From: Falsibacillus pallidus
GTDB taxonomy: Bacteria > Bacillota > Bacilli > Bacillales > DSM-25281
Direction of reading: 5' to 3'
Assembly (NCBI RefSeq): GCF_003350505.1
Contig: NZ_QQAY01000003.1
Location: 124,001 to 188,000 of the forward strand
DNA: 64,000 nt
Shown piece by piece: positions 48,879 through 59,111 of this stretch. Numbering within the stretch: position 1 is the first letter of the stretch; each line of letters opens with the position of its first letter. A program made the translations under genes and the position numbers. The notes under the pieces are model-generated. The model did not search any database. It was not told where the DNA came from and saw only the letters and a list, made by a program, of their open reading frames with translations.

Positions 48879-49190
48879 TTATTTTCCTTTTGGGTGAAGC
48901 AGCTCCTGAAGTTCATCCTCATCCACTTCGGTGAACCAATTAGGGGATCGGTATGCTTCAATTGTAGCAAACGTCATGAATTCGCTTACCTTCACCGAGA
49001 GAATATCATGTACCAGCTGATGCATGCGGATGGATGGTTCAGGCTTCTTCCACTTTTTTTTGGTCAAGTACTGCCAAAGGTCCACAATGGACACTTCTCC
49101 GTAGCCGAACAGGCTGAACTCCTCAATTTTGCTTAACATCGCTGGTTCCAATGAATCATAATACATGCGGTAAGGATGATCATCTTTCAT
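48879..49190 (-). CDS. comN: ComN-like post-transcriptional regulator
   Basis: 103 residues, mostly helical, with SLFGYGEVSIVDLWQYLTKK and HDILSVKVSEFMTFATIEAY. Length and location between secDF and spoVB match B. subtilis ComN (YrzD), which acts on comE mRNA and binds DivIVA. No domain with a catalytic motif is visible. Confidence 0.87.
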   Translation of the reverse strand: MKDDHPYRMYYDSLEPAMLSKIEEFSLFGYGEVSIVDLWQYLTKKKWKKPEPSIRMHQLVHDILSVKVSEFMTFATIEAYRSPNWFTEVDEDELQELLHPKGK

Positions 49191-49260
49191 ACTTTTCTCC
49201 CCGATCTCTAAGGTAATGGTTTTTCAGCTCCATAACTTGTCATGCTTTGTCCATCTCATG

Positions 49261-49289
49261 GCATATATATTAATTGTATATGATAATAC
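49261..49289 (+). promoter_or_regulatory. Possible sigma-E promoter of spoVB
   Basis: GCATATA (49261-49267) matches the sigma-E -35; 14 nt later GATAATAC is only a partial -10 match. B. subtilis spoVB is sigma-E dependent, so the position is plausible. Confidence 0.35.
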
Positions 49290-49314
49290 CGCTTTTGAGA
49301 AGGCAGGGAATGCA

Positions 49315-50856
49315 ATGTCCAAGTTTTTAAAAGGGACTCTAATATTAATGATGGCAGGCCTCATTACCCGGGTATTAGGTTTTATCAATCGAATTGTCGT
49401 GGCAAGGTTCATTGGGGAAGAAGGAGTAGGATTATTCATGATGGCCTTCCCTACACTCATCCTAGTCATCACAATCACACAGATGGGGATCCCGGTTGCC
49501 ATTTCAAAAAATGTAGCTGAAGCAGAAGCCAGGGGAGATTTCAAAAAAATTAAAAAGATCCTTGTGGTCTCCCTCGCTGTTACACTTTCACTCTCTGTCA
49601 TCTTTACGCCAGCCCTGATATTGTTGGCGCCGTATCTTTCCCATACCCTTTTTACGGACCCGCGCACTTACTATCCGCTGGTTGCCATTGCTCCTATTGT
49701 TCCGATCGTAGCCATATCCTCTGTCATCAGAGGTTATTTTCAAGGGCGCCAAAATATGGCTCCCGCAGCATTTTCACAGGTCATCGAACAAATCATCCGC
49801 ATCCTTTTGATTGCCATTATGACAAGGGCCTTTCTCCCATATGGCATCGAATATGCGGCAGCTGGCGCCATGATCGCCTCTGTCCTTGGCGAATTGGCAT
49901 CACTTATTTATCTATTCACTGCATTTAAATTAAAAAAGAAATTCAAAATACGTAAAAATTTCTTTAAATCCATATCCTCCGGAAAACAAACATTCAAGGA
50001 GCTTATGGAAATTGCCTTGCCAGCCACCGGAAGCCGGATGATCGGCTCCTTATCATGGTTTTTTGAACCGATTGTCGTTTCCCACAGCCTGGCGATTGCC
50101 GGTGTGGCAGCCGTTGCTGCAACAAAGCAATATGGGGCTTTGACAGGATACGCCCTGCCGCTTCTTATGCTCCCGTCATTCATAACGGTTTCTCTTTCGA
50201 CCTCATTGGTGCCAGCCATAAGTGAAGCCAATTCTAAAAAAGAATTTAAGACTGTTGAACACCGGCTTCAACAGGCATTAAGGTTCTCCTTGATTACGGG
50301 CGGACTTGCTGTCATCCTTCTCTATGTCTTTGCTGAACCATTAATGGAGATTATGTACGGGTCTAAGAACGGGGCCGGTTTCATCAAGCTCATGGCGCCA
50401 TTTTTTATTTTCTATTATTATCAGGGACCGCTTCAAGCCGTTCTCCAAGCTTTGAACCTTGCACGTGCAGCCATGATCAACAGCCTCATTGGAGCCATTG
50501 TGAAAACAGCAGTCATCTTCCTACTGGCCACACAACCGCAGTTTGGCATCAATGGAGCAGCATTGGGGATTGTTGTCGGCACCCTTTTGGTTACTCTCCT
50601 GCATTTCATGACAGTAATGAAAGTGATTCCCTTTACTATCTATGTCATGGACTATGTAAAATTTCTGGCAGCTACTCTGGTTTCCGCATTGGCGAGCTTC
50701 TGGCTTTATCGGGTGCCATTCCAGGAACTCAGCATGCTCCCTCGTCTATTGGGAAGCATTATGGTGATGTGCGTGCTTTACACTATCCTCTTATGGACGG
50801 CCGGCTTAATCAAGAGAAGTGATATCGTGATGTTCAGGAAACTCATAAAAAAATGA
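49315..50856 (+). CDS. spoVB: Stage V sporulation protein B (MOP/MurJ-like flippase)
   Basis: 513 residues (B. subtilis 518), about 14 membrane helices, starting MSKFLKGTLILMMAGLITR with the polysaccharide-export signature RVLGFINRIVVARFIGEEGVG. Needed for spore cortex peptidoglycan, probably as a lipid-linked precursor flippase. ATG 49315 behind GCAGGG; the longer frame to 49216 adds a non-conserved leader. Divergent from comN. Confidence 0.94.
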   Translation: MSKFLKGTLILMMAGLITRVLGFINRIVVARFIGEEGVGLFMMAFPTLILVITITQMGIPVAISKNVAEAEARGDFKKIKKILVVSLAVTLSLSVIFTPALILLAPYLSHTLFTDPRTYYPLVAIAPIVPIVAISSVIRGYFQGRQNMAPAAFSQVIEQIIRILLIAIMTRAFLPYGIEYAAAGAMIASVLGELASLIYLFTAFKLKKKFKIRKNFFKSISSGKQTFKELMEIALPATGSRMIGSLSWFFEPIVVSHSLAIAGVAAVAATKQYGALTGYALPLLMLPSFITVSLSTSLVPAISEANSKKEFKTVEHRLQQALRFSLITGGLAVILLYVFAEPLMEIMYGSKNGAGFIKLMAPFFIFYYYQGPLQAVLQALNLARAAMINSLIGAIVKTAVIFLLATQPQFGINGAALGIVVGTLLVTLLHFMTVMKVIPFTIYVMDYVKFLAATLVSALASFWLYRVPFQELSMLPRLLGSIMVMCVLYTILLWTAGLIKRSDIVMFRKLIKK

Positions 50857-50879
50857 GGGGTGGAAGCCCCTCATTTTTC
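50846..50879. terminator. Bidirectional terminator between spoVB and yrbG
   Basis: Perfect 10-bp stem, AAATGAGGGG (50851-50860) with CCCCTCATTT (50867-50876). Confidence 0.85.
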
Positions 50880-50883
50880 ATCT

Positions 50884-51522
50884 TTAATTGTCCTTTAGAT
50901 CAATGTAAAATTCGCCATTCTGCCAACTGCAAAAAGAAATATCTTTCGTTTGAATATATCCTCTCTCCTTCAGTTCTTTCTTAAGCCAAAAAGGATTTTT
51001 TCCGATCGTATTCAAATTTTCATGAATGATGTCCCCATCTAAAATAAGAGGCAAGGTAACGGTGCTTTCAGAATCCTCTTCCTTCTCAAATACCGACAGT
51101 TTTCCTGATGTTTCAAGAATGGCAAATTCAACATCAGCTATATTCCGAATATCATTCTCCCTTAACTGCACCATTAAATCATCAAAATTATAGCGCTGCT
51201 TCTTCATCATGGTTTCATCGATTTTTCCTTTATTGATCAATATAACAGGCTTTCCATCCACTAGATCCCTGAACCTTTTATTTTTCAGTGATATCCATGC
51301 AAAAGTGATTTGAACAAGAAGCAAAACGAGCATCGGAAGCAGGGTATGCATTAAGTCCTCTGAGGGCTTCTCGATTGCCATCACTGCCATTTCTGCGATC
51401 ATGATGAAGACGACTAAATCCAGTATGCTTAACTCACCGATTTCCCTTTTACCCATCAAACGAAAAATGATCAAAATCACTGCATATAAGAAAATGGTCC
51501 GGAACATGATGACGCCGTACAT
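50884..51522 (-). CDS. yrbG: YrbG-like membrane protein (DUF421/YetF family)
   Basis: 212 residues: three N-terminal helices, then the DUF421 cytoplasmic domain with [20 protein letters not shown] and [18 protein letters not shown]. YetF-family proteins are linked to spore germination or membrane functions in some bacilli; the specific role is unknown. ATG 51522 is 6 nt after GGGGAGGG; ATG 51528 would abut it. Confidence 0.9.
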   Translation of the reverse strand: MYGVIMFRTIFLYAVILIIFRLMGKREIGELSILDLVVFIMIAEMAVMAIEKPSEDLMHTLLPMLVLLLVQITFAWISLKNKRFRDLVDGKPVILINKGKIDETMMKKQRYNFDDLMVQLRENDIRNIADVEFAILETSGKLSVFEKEEDSESTVTLPLILDGDIIHENLNTIGKNPFWLKKELKERGYIQTKDISFCSWQNGEFYIDLKDN

Positions 51523-51606
51523 CTGCATCCCTCCCCATTTTTAAAGTTCTGATCTCTCTCGTATTATGCACGTCAACAATTCATTGCATTCCTTTTCAAT
51601 TAATTA

Positions 51607-51716
51607 GGCTGTTTTGGTAAATGTTTTTGTTAAAATCTTACTGCCGATTTTAACGTAAAATTAGCAATTTGGCGCGTTGTATTGAGTATCCAGGCTCTTT
51701 TCATTTGAAAAGAGCC
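51607..51716. repeat. Dispersed repeat, copy B (95-bp core at 51607-51701)
   Basis: Gap-free match to 42597-42691 over 95 bp. The core ends in GGCTCTTTT, which with GAAAAGAGCC forms a perfect 10-bp hairpin (51693-51716). It fills the yrbG-yrzE intergenic region. Confidence 0.75.
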
Positions 51717-51819
51717 ATTATTTATCAAGAAATACATAATTTTAATTCTAAATAAACCTTTGCCGAATATGCTTGTACTAGGGAGATTACTGCTAGTATG
51801 AGAAAGGAGAGGAGCAGTT

Positions 51820-52212
51820 ATAGAGGCGAAAAAATTAGGGGGATCCATTTTAAGCGGATTATTGGCCATCCTCATTCTTGCAATGCTGTCGAGTTTGGTT
51901 TTTTCTTTGATCCTGCGCTTTACATCAGCCGATGAATCCTCTATCAATTTATTTGTAACGATCATTTCATTTATCAGCCTGTTTATCGGTGGATTTGTTT
52001 CAGGAGGAAAAGGCCGGCAGAAAGGTCTTATGCTCGGAGGTCTGACCGGCGTCATTTATTCTGTGCTGGTATTCCTATTCCAATACTTAGGGCTCGATGC
52101 CCTCTTCTCCATGAAACAGATGATTTATCACGGCTGCTTCATCATCACAGCCATGATGGGCGGCGTACTCGGAGTCAATATGTCTGGTGGCAAGACAGGT
52201 AGTTCAAATTAA
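51820..52212 (+). CDS. yrzE: YrzE-like membrane protein (TIGR04086), apparent ATA start
   Basis: About 130 residues with four membrane helices, FIGGFVSGGKGRQKG between helices 2 and 3, and MMGGVLGVNMSGGK at the end. Coding frame is open from 51802 (TGA at 51799). No ATG, GTG or TTG occurs before TTG 51862, which falls inside helix 1 and has no ribosome binding site. AAAGGAGAGG at 51804-51813 instead points to ATA 51820, giving a product EAKKLGGSILSGLLA. Either a rare ATA start or a mutated ATG. Confidence 0.75.
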   Translation: MEAKKLGGSILSGLLAILILAMLSSLVFSLILRFTSADESSINLFVTIISFISLFIGGFVSGGKGRQKGLMLGGLTGVIYSVLVFLFQYLGLDALFSMKQMIYHGCFIITAMMGGVLGVNMSGGKTGSSN

Positions 52213-52219
52213 GAGTAAT

Positions 52220-52272
52220 GAAAAAGACCCGGAGCAGCAGAAGGCATCCCTCCTTTGCTCCGGGTCTTTTTT
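52220..52272. terminator. Bidirectional terminator between yrzE and yajC
   Basis: Perfect 14-bp stem, AAAGACCCGGAGCA (52223-52236) with TGCTCCGGGTCTTT (52256-52269), T-run on both outer sides. Confidence 0.88.
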
Positions 52273-52303
52273 GAATGTCCTATGTATACATTCTGCTGGT
52301 ATG

Positions 52304-52576
52304 TTACTTCTTTACAGATTCCTTCACTTCACGGATGGCAGCACGATCGAAAGTCAAACGTGAACCATCACCGCTTAGAAGTACGATTGTTCCTTCATCG
52401 ATTGCATCGACAATTCCATGAATTCCGCCGATTGTCACGATTCGATCACCTTTTTGCAAATCACTCTGCATCTGCTGGACAGATTTCTGGCGTTTTTGCT
52501 GCGGGCGGATCAAAAGGAAATAAAACAATACGAACATCAAAAGCAATGGACCTACAGTACCCAATAATCCTTGCAT
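52304..52576 (-). CDS. yajC: Preprotein translocase subunit YajC
   Basis: 90 residues: one membrane helix (about 4-23) ending FYFLLIRPQQKRQK, then GDRIVTIGGIHGIVDAID. Accessory of SecDF, which is encoded 3.6 kb upstream in this window. ATG 52576 after AAAGGAGTG, 33 nt after tgt. Confidence 0.95.
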   Translation of the reverse strand: MQGLLGTVGPLLLMFVLFYFLLIRPQQKRQKSVQQMQSDLQKGDRIVTIGGIHGIVDAIDEGTIVLLSGDGSRLTFDRAAIREVKESVKK

Positions 52577-52609
52577 TTTTTCACTCCTTTCTAAATTAAT
52601 GTAATTTTA

Positions 52610-53776
<1,167 letters not shown>

Positions 53777-54805
53777 CTACAAAATGAACATTGCATCGCC
53801 AAAGCTGAAAAATCGATAGCGTTCCTTCACGGCTGTTTCATAGGCATGAAGAACATGCTCCCTCCCGGCAAGAGCACTTACCAGCATGATGAGGGTTGAT
53901 TTTGGCAGATGGAAATTGGTAATCATTCCGTCTATCGCTTTAAATTCATAGCCTGGATAAATAAATATATTGGTCCATCCGCTTGAAGCTGTGAACCTGC
54001 CGTCATTCGCGGTCGCCACCGTTTCAAGTGTACGGGTCGAGGTTGTCCCGACGGAAATGATTCTCCCCCCGGCTTCCCTGACTTCATTCAGCAAACGGGC
54101 AGTCCCTTCTGAAATCTGGTAGAATTCCGCGTGCATTTCATGTTCTTGAAGGTCTTCCACAGAAACAGGGCGGAATGTTCCCAGACCGACATGAAGAGTG
54201 ATAAACGCAATATGCACACCCATATCTTCAATTTCCTTCAGGAGCTCCTGTGTAAAGTGAAGTCCGGCTGTTGGTGCCGCTGCAGACCCCCGCTCCTTCG
54301 CAAAGACAGTCTGGTATCGCTCGCTGTCATCCAAGCGTTCCTTGATATAAGGAGGAAGCGGCATATCACCCAGGGACTCCAGGATTTCATAAAAGATTCC
54401 ATCATATTTGAACTCAAGTATCCGGCCGCCATGATCCTTGATGCCGACGCATTCTGCCGTCAGCCGGCCGTCGCCAAAAGTAATGATTGTACCTTCCTTG
54501 ACTCTCTTTGCAGGCTTGACTAGGGTTTCCCACGCATCCCCTTCTTCCTGCTTAAGCAGGAGGATCTCGATGGCCGCACCTGTATCTTCTTTCTCCCCGA
54601 ATAATCGGGCAGGCAATACCCTCGTGTCATTAAGTACGAGACAGTCGCCGGGTTTTAAATATTTTGTAATATCGCGAAAATGACTATGTGATAAGGAGCC
54701 GTCTTCTTTATTCAAGACCATTAGCCGGCTCGCTGTCCGTTCCTCCAATGGGGTTTGGGCAATCAATTCTTCCGGTAAATGAAAATCAAACAAATCCACT
54801 TTCAA
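53777..54805 (-). CDS. queA: S-adenosylmethionine:tRNA ribosyltransferase-isomerase
   Basis: 342 residues, equal to B. subtilis. Landmarks: [57 protein letters not shown]. Adds the cyclopentanediol ring to preQ1 in tRNA. Start TTG 54805 behind AAAGGTG; the GTG at 54814 overlaps that site. Operon queA-tgt-yajC. Confidence 0.97.
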   Translation of the reverse strand: MKVDLFDFHLPEELIAQTPLEERTASRLMVLNKEDGSLSHSHFRDITKYLKPGDCLVLNDTRVLPARLFGEKEDTGAAIEILLLKQEEGDAWETLVKPAKRVKEGTIITFGDGRLTAECVGIKDHGGRILEFKYDGIFYEILESLGDMPLPPYIKERLDDSERYQTVFAKERGSAAAPTAGLHFTQELLKEIEDMGVHIAFITLHVGLGTFRPVSVEDLQEHEMHAEFYQISEGTARLLNEVREAGGRIISVGTTSTRTLETVATANDGRFTASSGWTNIFIYPGYEFKAIDGMITNFHLPKSTLIMLVSALAGREHVLHAYETAVKERYRFFSFGDAMFIL

Positions 54806-54876
54806 TTTTTTCACCTTTTTTCTGTATGTTTACGTGCTGAATTCCACTTTATTGTACCACCAGATGCTGCTATAAA

Positions 54877-55878
54877 TCATTCCATAGGCACCTTAAGATT
54901 AAAATGCTTATAGACCGCATCTGATACAATCCTTCCCCGTGGCGTCCTTTGCAGAAAACCGATTTGAAGCAAATACGGTTCGTATACGTCCTCTATAGTA
55001 TCGGATTCTTCACCGATGCTAGCTGCAATTGTATCCAGACCGACAGGACCGCCTTTAAAACGTTCGATGATCCCCATTAATAATTTATGGTCAATATGAT
55101 CAAGACCTAAACGGTCAACTTGAAGAAGCTCAAGTGCTTCATCCGTAAGATGCTGCGTGATTTCTCCATTGCCCCTGACCTGGGCATAGTCCCGGACTCT
55201 CTTTAAAAGACGGTTGGCAATCCGCGGCGTCCCCCTGGAACGGCGTGCAATTTCCTCGGCGCCTTTTGCATCGATTTGAGTTTCAAAAATTTCCGCAGTC
55301 CTTTTGACGATCTCAGTCAGCTGTCCCGCTTCATAATATTCCAAGCGGCTCAATACGCCGAAGCGGTCTCTCAATGGTGCAGAAATGGAACCTGCTCTTG
55401 TCGTGGCGCCGACTAATGTGAATGGCGGCAGATCCAAACGGACGGATCTTGCGCTTGGCCCTTTACCGATCACAATATCCAGGCAAAAATCCTCCATAGC
55501 AGGATAGAGGACCTCTTCAATGGACCGAGGAAGCCGGTGGATTTCGTCGATAAACAAGACATCACCTGGTTCGAGGGCTGTAAGGATTGCTGCCAAATCG
55601 CCCGGCCTCTCGATGGCAGGACCTGAAGTAGTCCGGATCTGTACGCCCATTTCATTTGCAATTACGGCAGCCAAAGTGGTTTTTCCAAGCCCAGGGGGAC
55701 CGTAAAGCAGAACATGGTCAAGGGCTTCTTCCCTCATTTTTGCTGCTTCTATGAAAATCGATAAATTCTGTTTTACTTTTTCCTGGCCAATGTATTGCTG
55801 CAGGAACTGAGGACGCAGACTTTGCTCGAGCGAGAGATCAAGCATATCCGCTTCACCGGAAACAATTCGATCTGTCAT
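54877..55878 (-). CDS. ruvB: Holliday junction branch-migration helicase RuvB
   Basis: 333 residues. AAA+ ATPase: [12 protein letters not shown], Walker [13 protein letters not shown], Walker [20 protein letters not shown]; winged-helix C-terminus ([12 protein letters not shown]). ATG 55878 after AAAGGGGGG. Ends 71 nt before queA; no yrzS-like gene is seen in the gap. Confidence 0.98.
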   Translation of the reverse strand: MTDRIVSGEADMLDLSLEQSLRPQFLQQYIGQEKVKQNLSIFIEAAKMREEALDHVLLYGPPGLGKTTLAAVIANEMGVQIRTTSGPAIERPGDLAAILTALEPGDVLFIDEIHRLPRSIEEVLYPAMEDFCLDIVIGKGPSARSVRLDLPPFTLVGATTRAGSISAPLRDRFGVLSRLEYYEAGQLTEIVKRTAEIFETQIDAKGAEEIARRSRGTPRIANRLLKRVRDYAQVRGNGEITQHLTDEALELLQVDRLGLDHIDHKLLMGIIERFKGGPVGLDTIAASIGEESDTIEDVYEPYLLQIGFLQRTPRGRIVSDAVYKHFNLKVPME

Positions 55879-55899
55879 CACTTTCCCCCCTTTACTTTT

Positions 55900-56508
55900 T
55901 TATTTCAGCAGCTTCTTCAGCGCCAATTTAATATAGCCATCCGTTGAAAGATTTTCACCCTTCAGGGAAGGCAGGACTTTGTTTACCTCTTTTTCTGAGT
56001 ATCCAAGTGCTTTTAAAGCAAGGATAGCTTCATCCAAAGCTTTTGAACTGGCTTCTTTTTGATCCATTGCCTCAGCTGTGAATAAGTTCGGAAAATAATC
56101 CGGGACAATATCCTGAAGCTTACCCTTGAGGTCAAGGATCATCTGCCGCGCAGTTTTCTTCCCTACTCCAGGGAATTTAACCAGGAAGCTTTCATCTTCA
56201 TTCTCGATAGCGTTGATGACTTGCTCCGGTTCACCTGATGCCAAAATGGCCAAGGCCCCTTTTGGACCGATTCCCGTGACATTGATTAGCCTGATGAACA
56301 GAAGCTTTTCTTCGAGAGAATGAAAGCCGTATAAAGCCAAAATATCTTCTCTTACATGCTGATATGTATAGACGATCGTTTCTTTGTTTTGATGTTTAGA
56401 AAAGGAGAAAGGATTGGCTGTGAAAATCTGATAGCCCACTCCATTATTCTCCAGCACGATATATTCTGGACCAACGCGTTCCAAGGTCCCTTTGATGTAT
56501 TCAAACAA
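55900..56508 (-). CDS. ruvA: Holliday junction DNA-binding protein RuvA
   Basis: 202 residues: OB fold ([14 protein letters not shown]), two helix-hairpin-helix motifs ([30 protein letters not shown]) and the flexible C-terminal RuvB-binding domain. Start TTG 56508, 7 nt after GGGAGAG; gives the expected length. Pairs with RuvB, encoded 21 nt downstream. Confidence 0.96.
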   Translation of the reverse strand: MFEYIKGTLERVGPEYIVLENNGVGYQIFTANPFSFSKHQNKETIVYTYQHVREDILALYGFHSLEEKLLFIRLINVTGIGPKGALAILASGEPEQVINAIENEDESFLVKFPGVGKKTARQMILDLKGKLQDIVPDYFPNLFTAEAMDQKEASSKALDEAILALKALGYSEKEVNKVLPSLKGENLSTDGYIKLALKKLLK

Positions 56509-56604
56509 ACTAATTCTCTCCCTTTTTATGTACCTCATTTTATCATATCATTTTTCTCGTTTGGAAGGAATGAAATTACCCAAAACATTTGTTCTTATTT
56601 ATGA

Positions 56605-56640
56605 ACAAAAACAGACAGGGCAGCTGCTCCCTGTCTGTTA
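56605..56640 (-). terminator. Terminator after bofC
   Basis: ACAGACAGGG (56611-56620) with CCCTGTCTGT (56629-56638), perfect, followed on the minus strand by TTTTTGTTC. Confidence 0.85.
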
Positions 56641-56645
56641 TATGT

Positions 56646-57167
56646 TCAATTGATAGATAATGGCCTATAGGTTTCTAATACACTGGTATAGTCATATTTG
56701 TTCTTTATCGGAATCCCGTTCATCAATTTCTTTTGTGTACTGCTTTCAAGCCTTCTCATGTCGATTTGAAAAAAGGATTGGATTAAATTGGATTGATCGG
56801 GCTTCCCATTGAAAATGGATAAGGTGCCATCTTCGGACAACCCGAAGTACCCATTTGATTTTAGGAGCGGAGAGATATCATTGATTCTTTTTTGGAACGT
56901 AATTGTCCCATCTTCGACATCTACAAGCTGCCAATGTTGATATTTATCCCAAAACTCTTCCATTGATATGATGGATTCATCAACGGTTTCCTCACTCATT
57001 TCCCCGTCCAGATAAACCCTCTCAAGCAATATGGATACATGTATATCAGCTTTTTCACTTGAATCCATATCCTCAACTTTCAATGAACCCGCAAGAGCGG
57101 TATCGCTTATAAGGAACAAGCCAGCGAAAATAAGCAATGCTTGGATTATAGAATAAAAGTACTTCAT
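56646..57167 (-). CDS. bofC: BofC, forespore inhibitor of SpoIVB signalling
   Basis: 173 residues with a signal peptide (about 1-26, ending LALAG-like DTALAG), the BofC N-domain (ADIHVSILLERVYLDGE) and the C-domain (KSNGYFGLSEDGTLSIFNG). Exported from the forespore; it restrains SpoIVB and so delays sigma-K activation. ATG 57167 after AAAGGAG. Confidence 0.93.
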   Translation of the reverse strand: MKYFYSIIQALLIFAGLFLISDTALAGSLKVEDMDSSEKADIHVSILLERVYLDGEMSEETVDESIISMEEFWDKYQHWQLVDVEDGTITFQKRINDISPLLKSNGYFGLSEDGTLSIFNGKPDQSNLIQSFFQIDMRRLESSTQKKLMNGIPIKNKYDYTSVLETYRPLSIN

Positions 57168-57239
57168 GATCTGCACTCCTTTTGTAATGAAGCGGCTCTA
57201 CACTATTATCCTCACCATATTTATACAATTTATTCGTAT

Positions 57240-57269
57240 AAAAAAGCAGCGCGGGATTCCCGCACTGCC
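57240..57269 (-). terminator. Terminator after the coxA-like gene
   Basis: GCAGCGCGGG (57246-57255) pairs with CCCGCACTGC (57259-57268), one wobble, followed on the minus strand by TTTTTTATA. Confidence 0.85.
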
Positions 57270-57271
57270 TG

Positions 57272-58006
57272 CTACTTCATTTTATTTGTTAAGGTCCTGA
57301 ATAGATCCTTCATATCCATATCAATGGATTGTCCTGGACCGCCGTCCCTTAAATCATTATCCATATTTCTGATTCGGCTGAAGGTCCCTTCATCTGTCAC
57401 AACGGTTGCTGAACGCCCGTGTAGGTAAGGTGCGACAGCCTTTTTGATTTTCGCTTTGGTTTGTTCTTCTTTGCTATAGTCCTCAAGGTCAACGGCAATC
57501 AGCACATTGCTGCCGTATGTCACTGATCTGACATCATTGACATTCTTGACGCGGCTAGCCACATTGCCTATCTTTTCTGAGAGTTCCCCCTCATAGCTTG
57601 TATAGTAGGAGGATTTTGCTTTCCTGGTGTTATCGTCGAGATGGCCATGGTAATTCGCATCCCCATAGCTGAACCGATTATCCCTGTGGAAGAAATTACG
57701 ATCATATTCCGATAAAGGCCTGGATGGATTTTGTGGATTCCCATCCTCGTCCTTTACTTGGAGGTATTTTTGTTTTTGGGCTCGTATATCTTTTCCCTCT
57801 TTGCCAACCGAGTGATCCATCCATTCTGTAAGCGGTCCATCATTGTGATCATTTACATCACCGCCATGTCCGCTGTTGGAGTAATAGCCAAGCGGTTCAT
57901 ACGTATCCGAGTATCGCTGCTGCTTGGCAGATTCGTTAGCCCCGCATCCAGCCAAGCCTCCTGCAATCAATACAGATAACGGCCAAACCAAGTATTTCTT
58001 CTCCAA
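57272..58006 (-). CDS. coxA: Spore cortex lipoprotein, CoxA/YhcN-YlaJ family
   Basis: 244 residues with a lipoprotein signal (LIAGGLAGCGAN, lipid on Cys), a low-complexity Gly/Asp/Asn/His linker and the YhcN/YlaJ domain (SEKIGNVASRVKNVNDVRSV, GSNVLIAVDLEDYSK). In B. subtilis coxA (yrbB) follows safA and encodes a cortex protein; here one gene stands between. Start TTG 58006 behind AAGGGGG. Confidence 0.83.
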   Translation of the reverse strand: MEKKYLVWPLSVLIAGGLAGCGANESAKQQRYSDTYEPLGYYSNSGHGGDVNDHNDGPLTEWMDHSVGKEGKDIRAQKQKYLQVKDEDGNPQNPSRPLSEYDRNFFHRDNRFSYGDANYHGHLDDNTRKAKSSYYTSYEGELSEKIGNVASRVKNVNDVRSVTYGSNVLIAVDLEDYSKEEQTKAKIKKAVAPYLHGRSATVVTDEGTFSRIRNMDNDLRDGGPGQSIDMDMKDLFRTLTNKMK

Positions 58007-58115
58007 AAGGAAAACCCCCTTTTCCTCATTGAGCAGAATATGCTCTTTTGTAGGTTGGCAGAAAAGTGGGGTGTTCATGCAATTGGAAAGGCCGATTCGA
58101 TTGCCTGCATTGGAC

Positions 58116-59111
58116 CTAATTGGAGTTTAAGGAATCAATTTTATTGAATATTTCATACATCATCCTCATGCGGAGCGGAAACTGGCTGATGGTCAGATCA
58201 TATAAATACGGCCATATCATTTGACGCGCCTTTTCATCGCTTTTTAAAAATCGATTACATTCCCTTAGCACATCCGTCGGATATAAAAGTGAAATAAGAA
58301 ACACCTTGTCTTTCTCATACATCGAGAGGATTTCATGCTTAAATAATTCATCTATCGACCAGTTAAGGGTAGGCAAGAAACGGCTGGCAATCTGAAGGTG
58401 TTCGATTACCGGTGGAGCTATGGCGATAAGATCAAAATCGATTAAGTAAAGTTCTTCATTTTTCCCATTTAAAAAGTTATGGTACGCAACATCTCCATGA
58501 ATGATGCATGAAGGCGTCTGATCAAAATATCCTATTACTGAACTAATTTTATCAAGCGACCATTTCGCCCATTCCTCATACATATCCAATAAAAACACAG
58601 GAAAATATGCTTCAAGCATGTAGCGGTTATGATGAAATTCTGCCAGTCTGTTCTTCCATTTATCCTTTTGATCGAACTCCGGCAAAAAAGATTTGAAATC
58701 GGCCGGAAAAATGGATGTTGTCTGATGAAATTTCTGCAGGAGTTTCAGTGCCTTCCTCCTATTTTCCTTGGTTTTAAACGTAAATATATTCCTGCTTGAA
58801 TAAATGAATTCGATGATTCCAAATAATCGCCCCTCAAACTGAAGAACGGGATATGTGCCATGAATCGGATGAAAAGAATATGTATGGCAGAATCCATGTT
58901 CTTTCAATTTCCTTGTAAGAAGCTGCTGATGAAAGAGCTTTTTCTTGGAAGAAAACTCTTTGACAAGCCAGGTCTTACCCTGGGTTTTGTATTTCCAAAG
59001 CCCGTTCTTAACGGCTCTTAATCTGCCGGTATTATTTTGAAGAAGAGTATTTAAAAAATGAAGGAGACGAGTGGAAAAATCGTCTCCTTCATAGGGGAAT
59101 CTAAAAGCCAT
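58116..59111 (-). CDS. Aminoglycoside-phosphotransferase/CotS-family kinase-fold protein
   Basis: 331 residues. Kinase-like: TWLVKEFSSKKK carries the candidate ATP Lys, IIHGDVAYHNFL is the catalytic loop with the Brenner motif HGDxxxxN, and LYLIDFDL holds the metal Asp. This is the pattern of CotS/YutH/YsxE spore-coat relatives. Start ATG 59111, 6 nt after GGAG, overlapping the safA end by 11 nt; co-translation with safA suggests a spore-coat role. Substrate unknown. Confidence 0.82.
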   Translation of the reverse strand: MAFRFPYEGDDFSTRLLHFLNTLLQNNTGRLRAVKNGLWKYKTQGKTWLVKEFSSKKKLFHQQLLTRKLKEHGFCHTYSFHPIHGTYPVLQFEGRLFGIIEFIYSSRNIFTFKTKENRRKALKLLQKFHQTTSIFPADFKSFLPEFDQKDKWKNRLAEFHHNRYMLEAYFPVFLLDMYEEWAKWSLDKISSVIGYFDQTPSCIIHGDVAYHNFLNGKNEELYLIDFDLIAIAPPVIEHLQIASRFLPTLNWSIDELFKHEILSMYEKDKVFLISLLYPTDVLRECNRFLKSDEKARQMIWPYLYDLTISQFPLRMRMMYEIFNKIDSLNSN

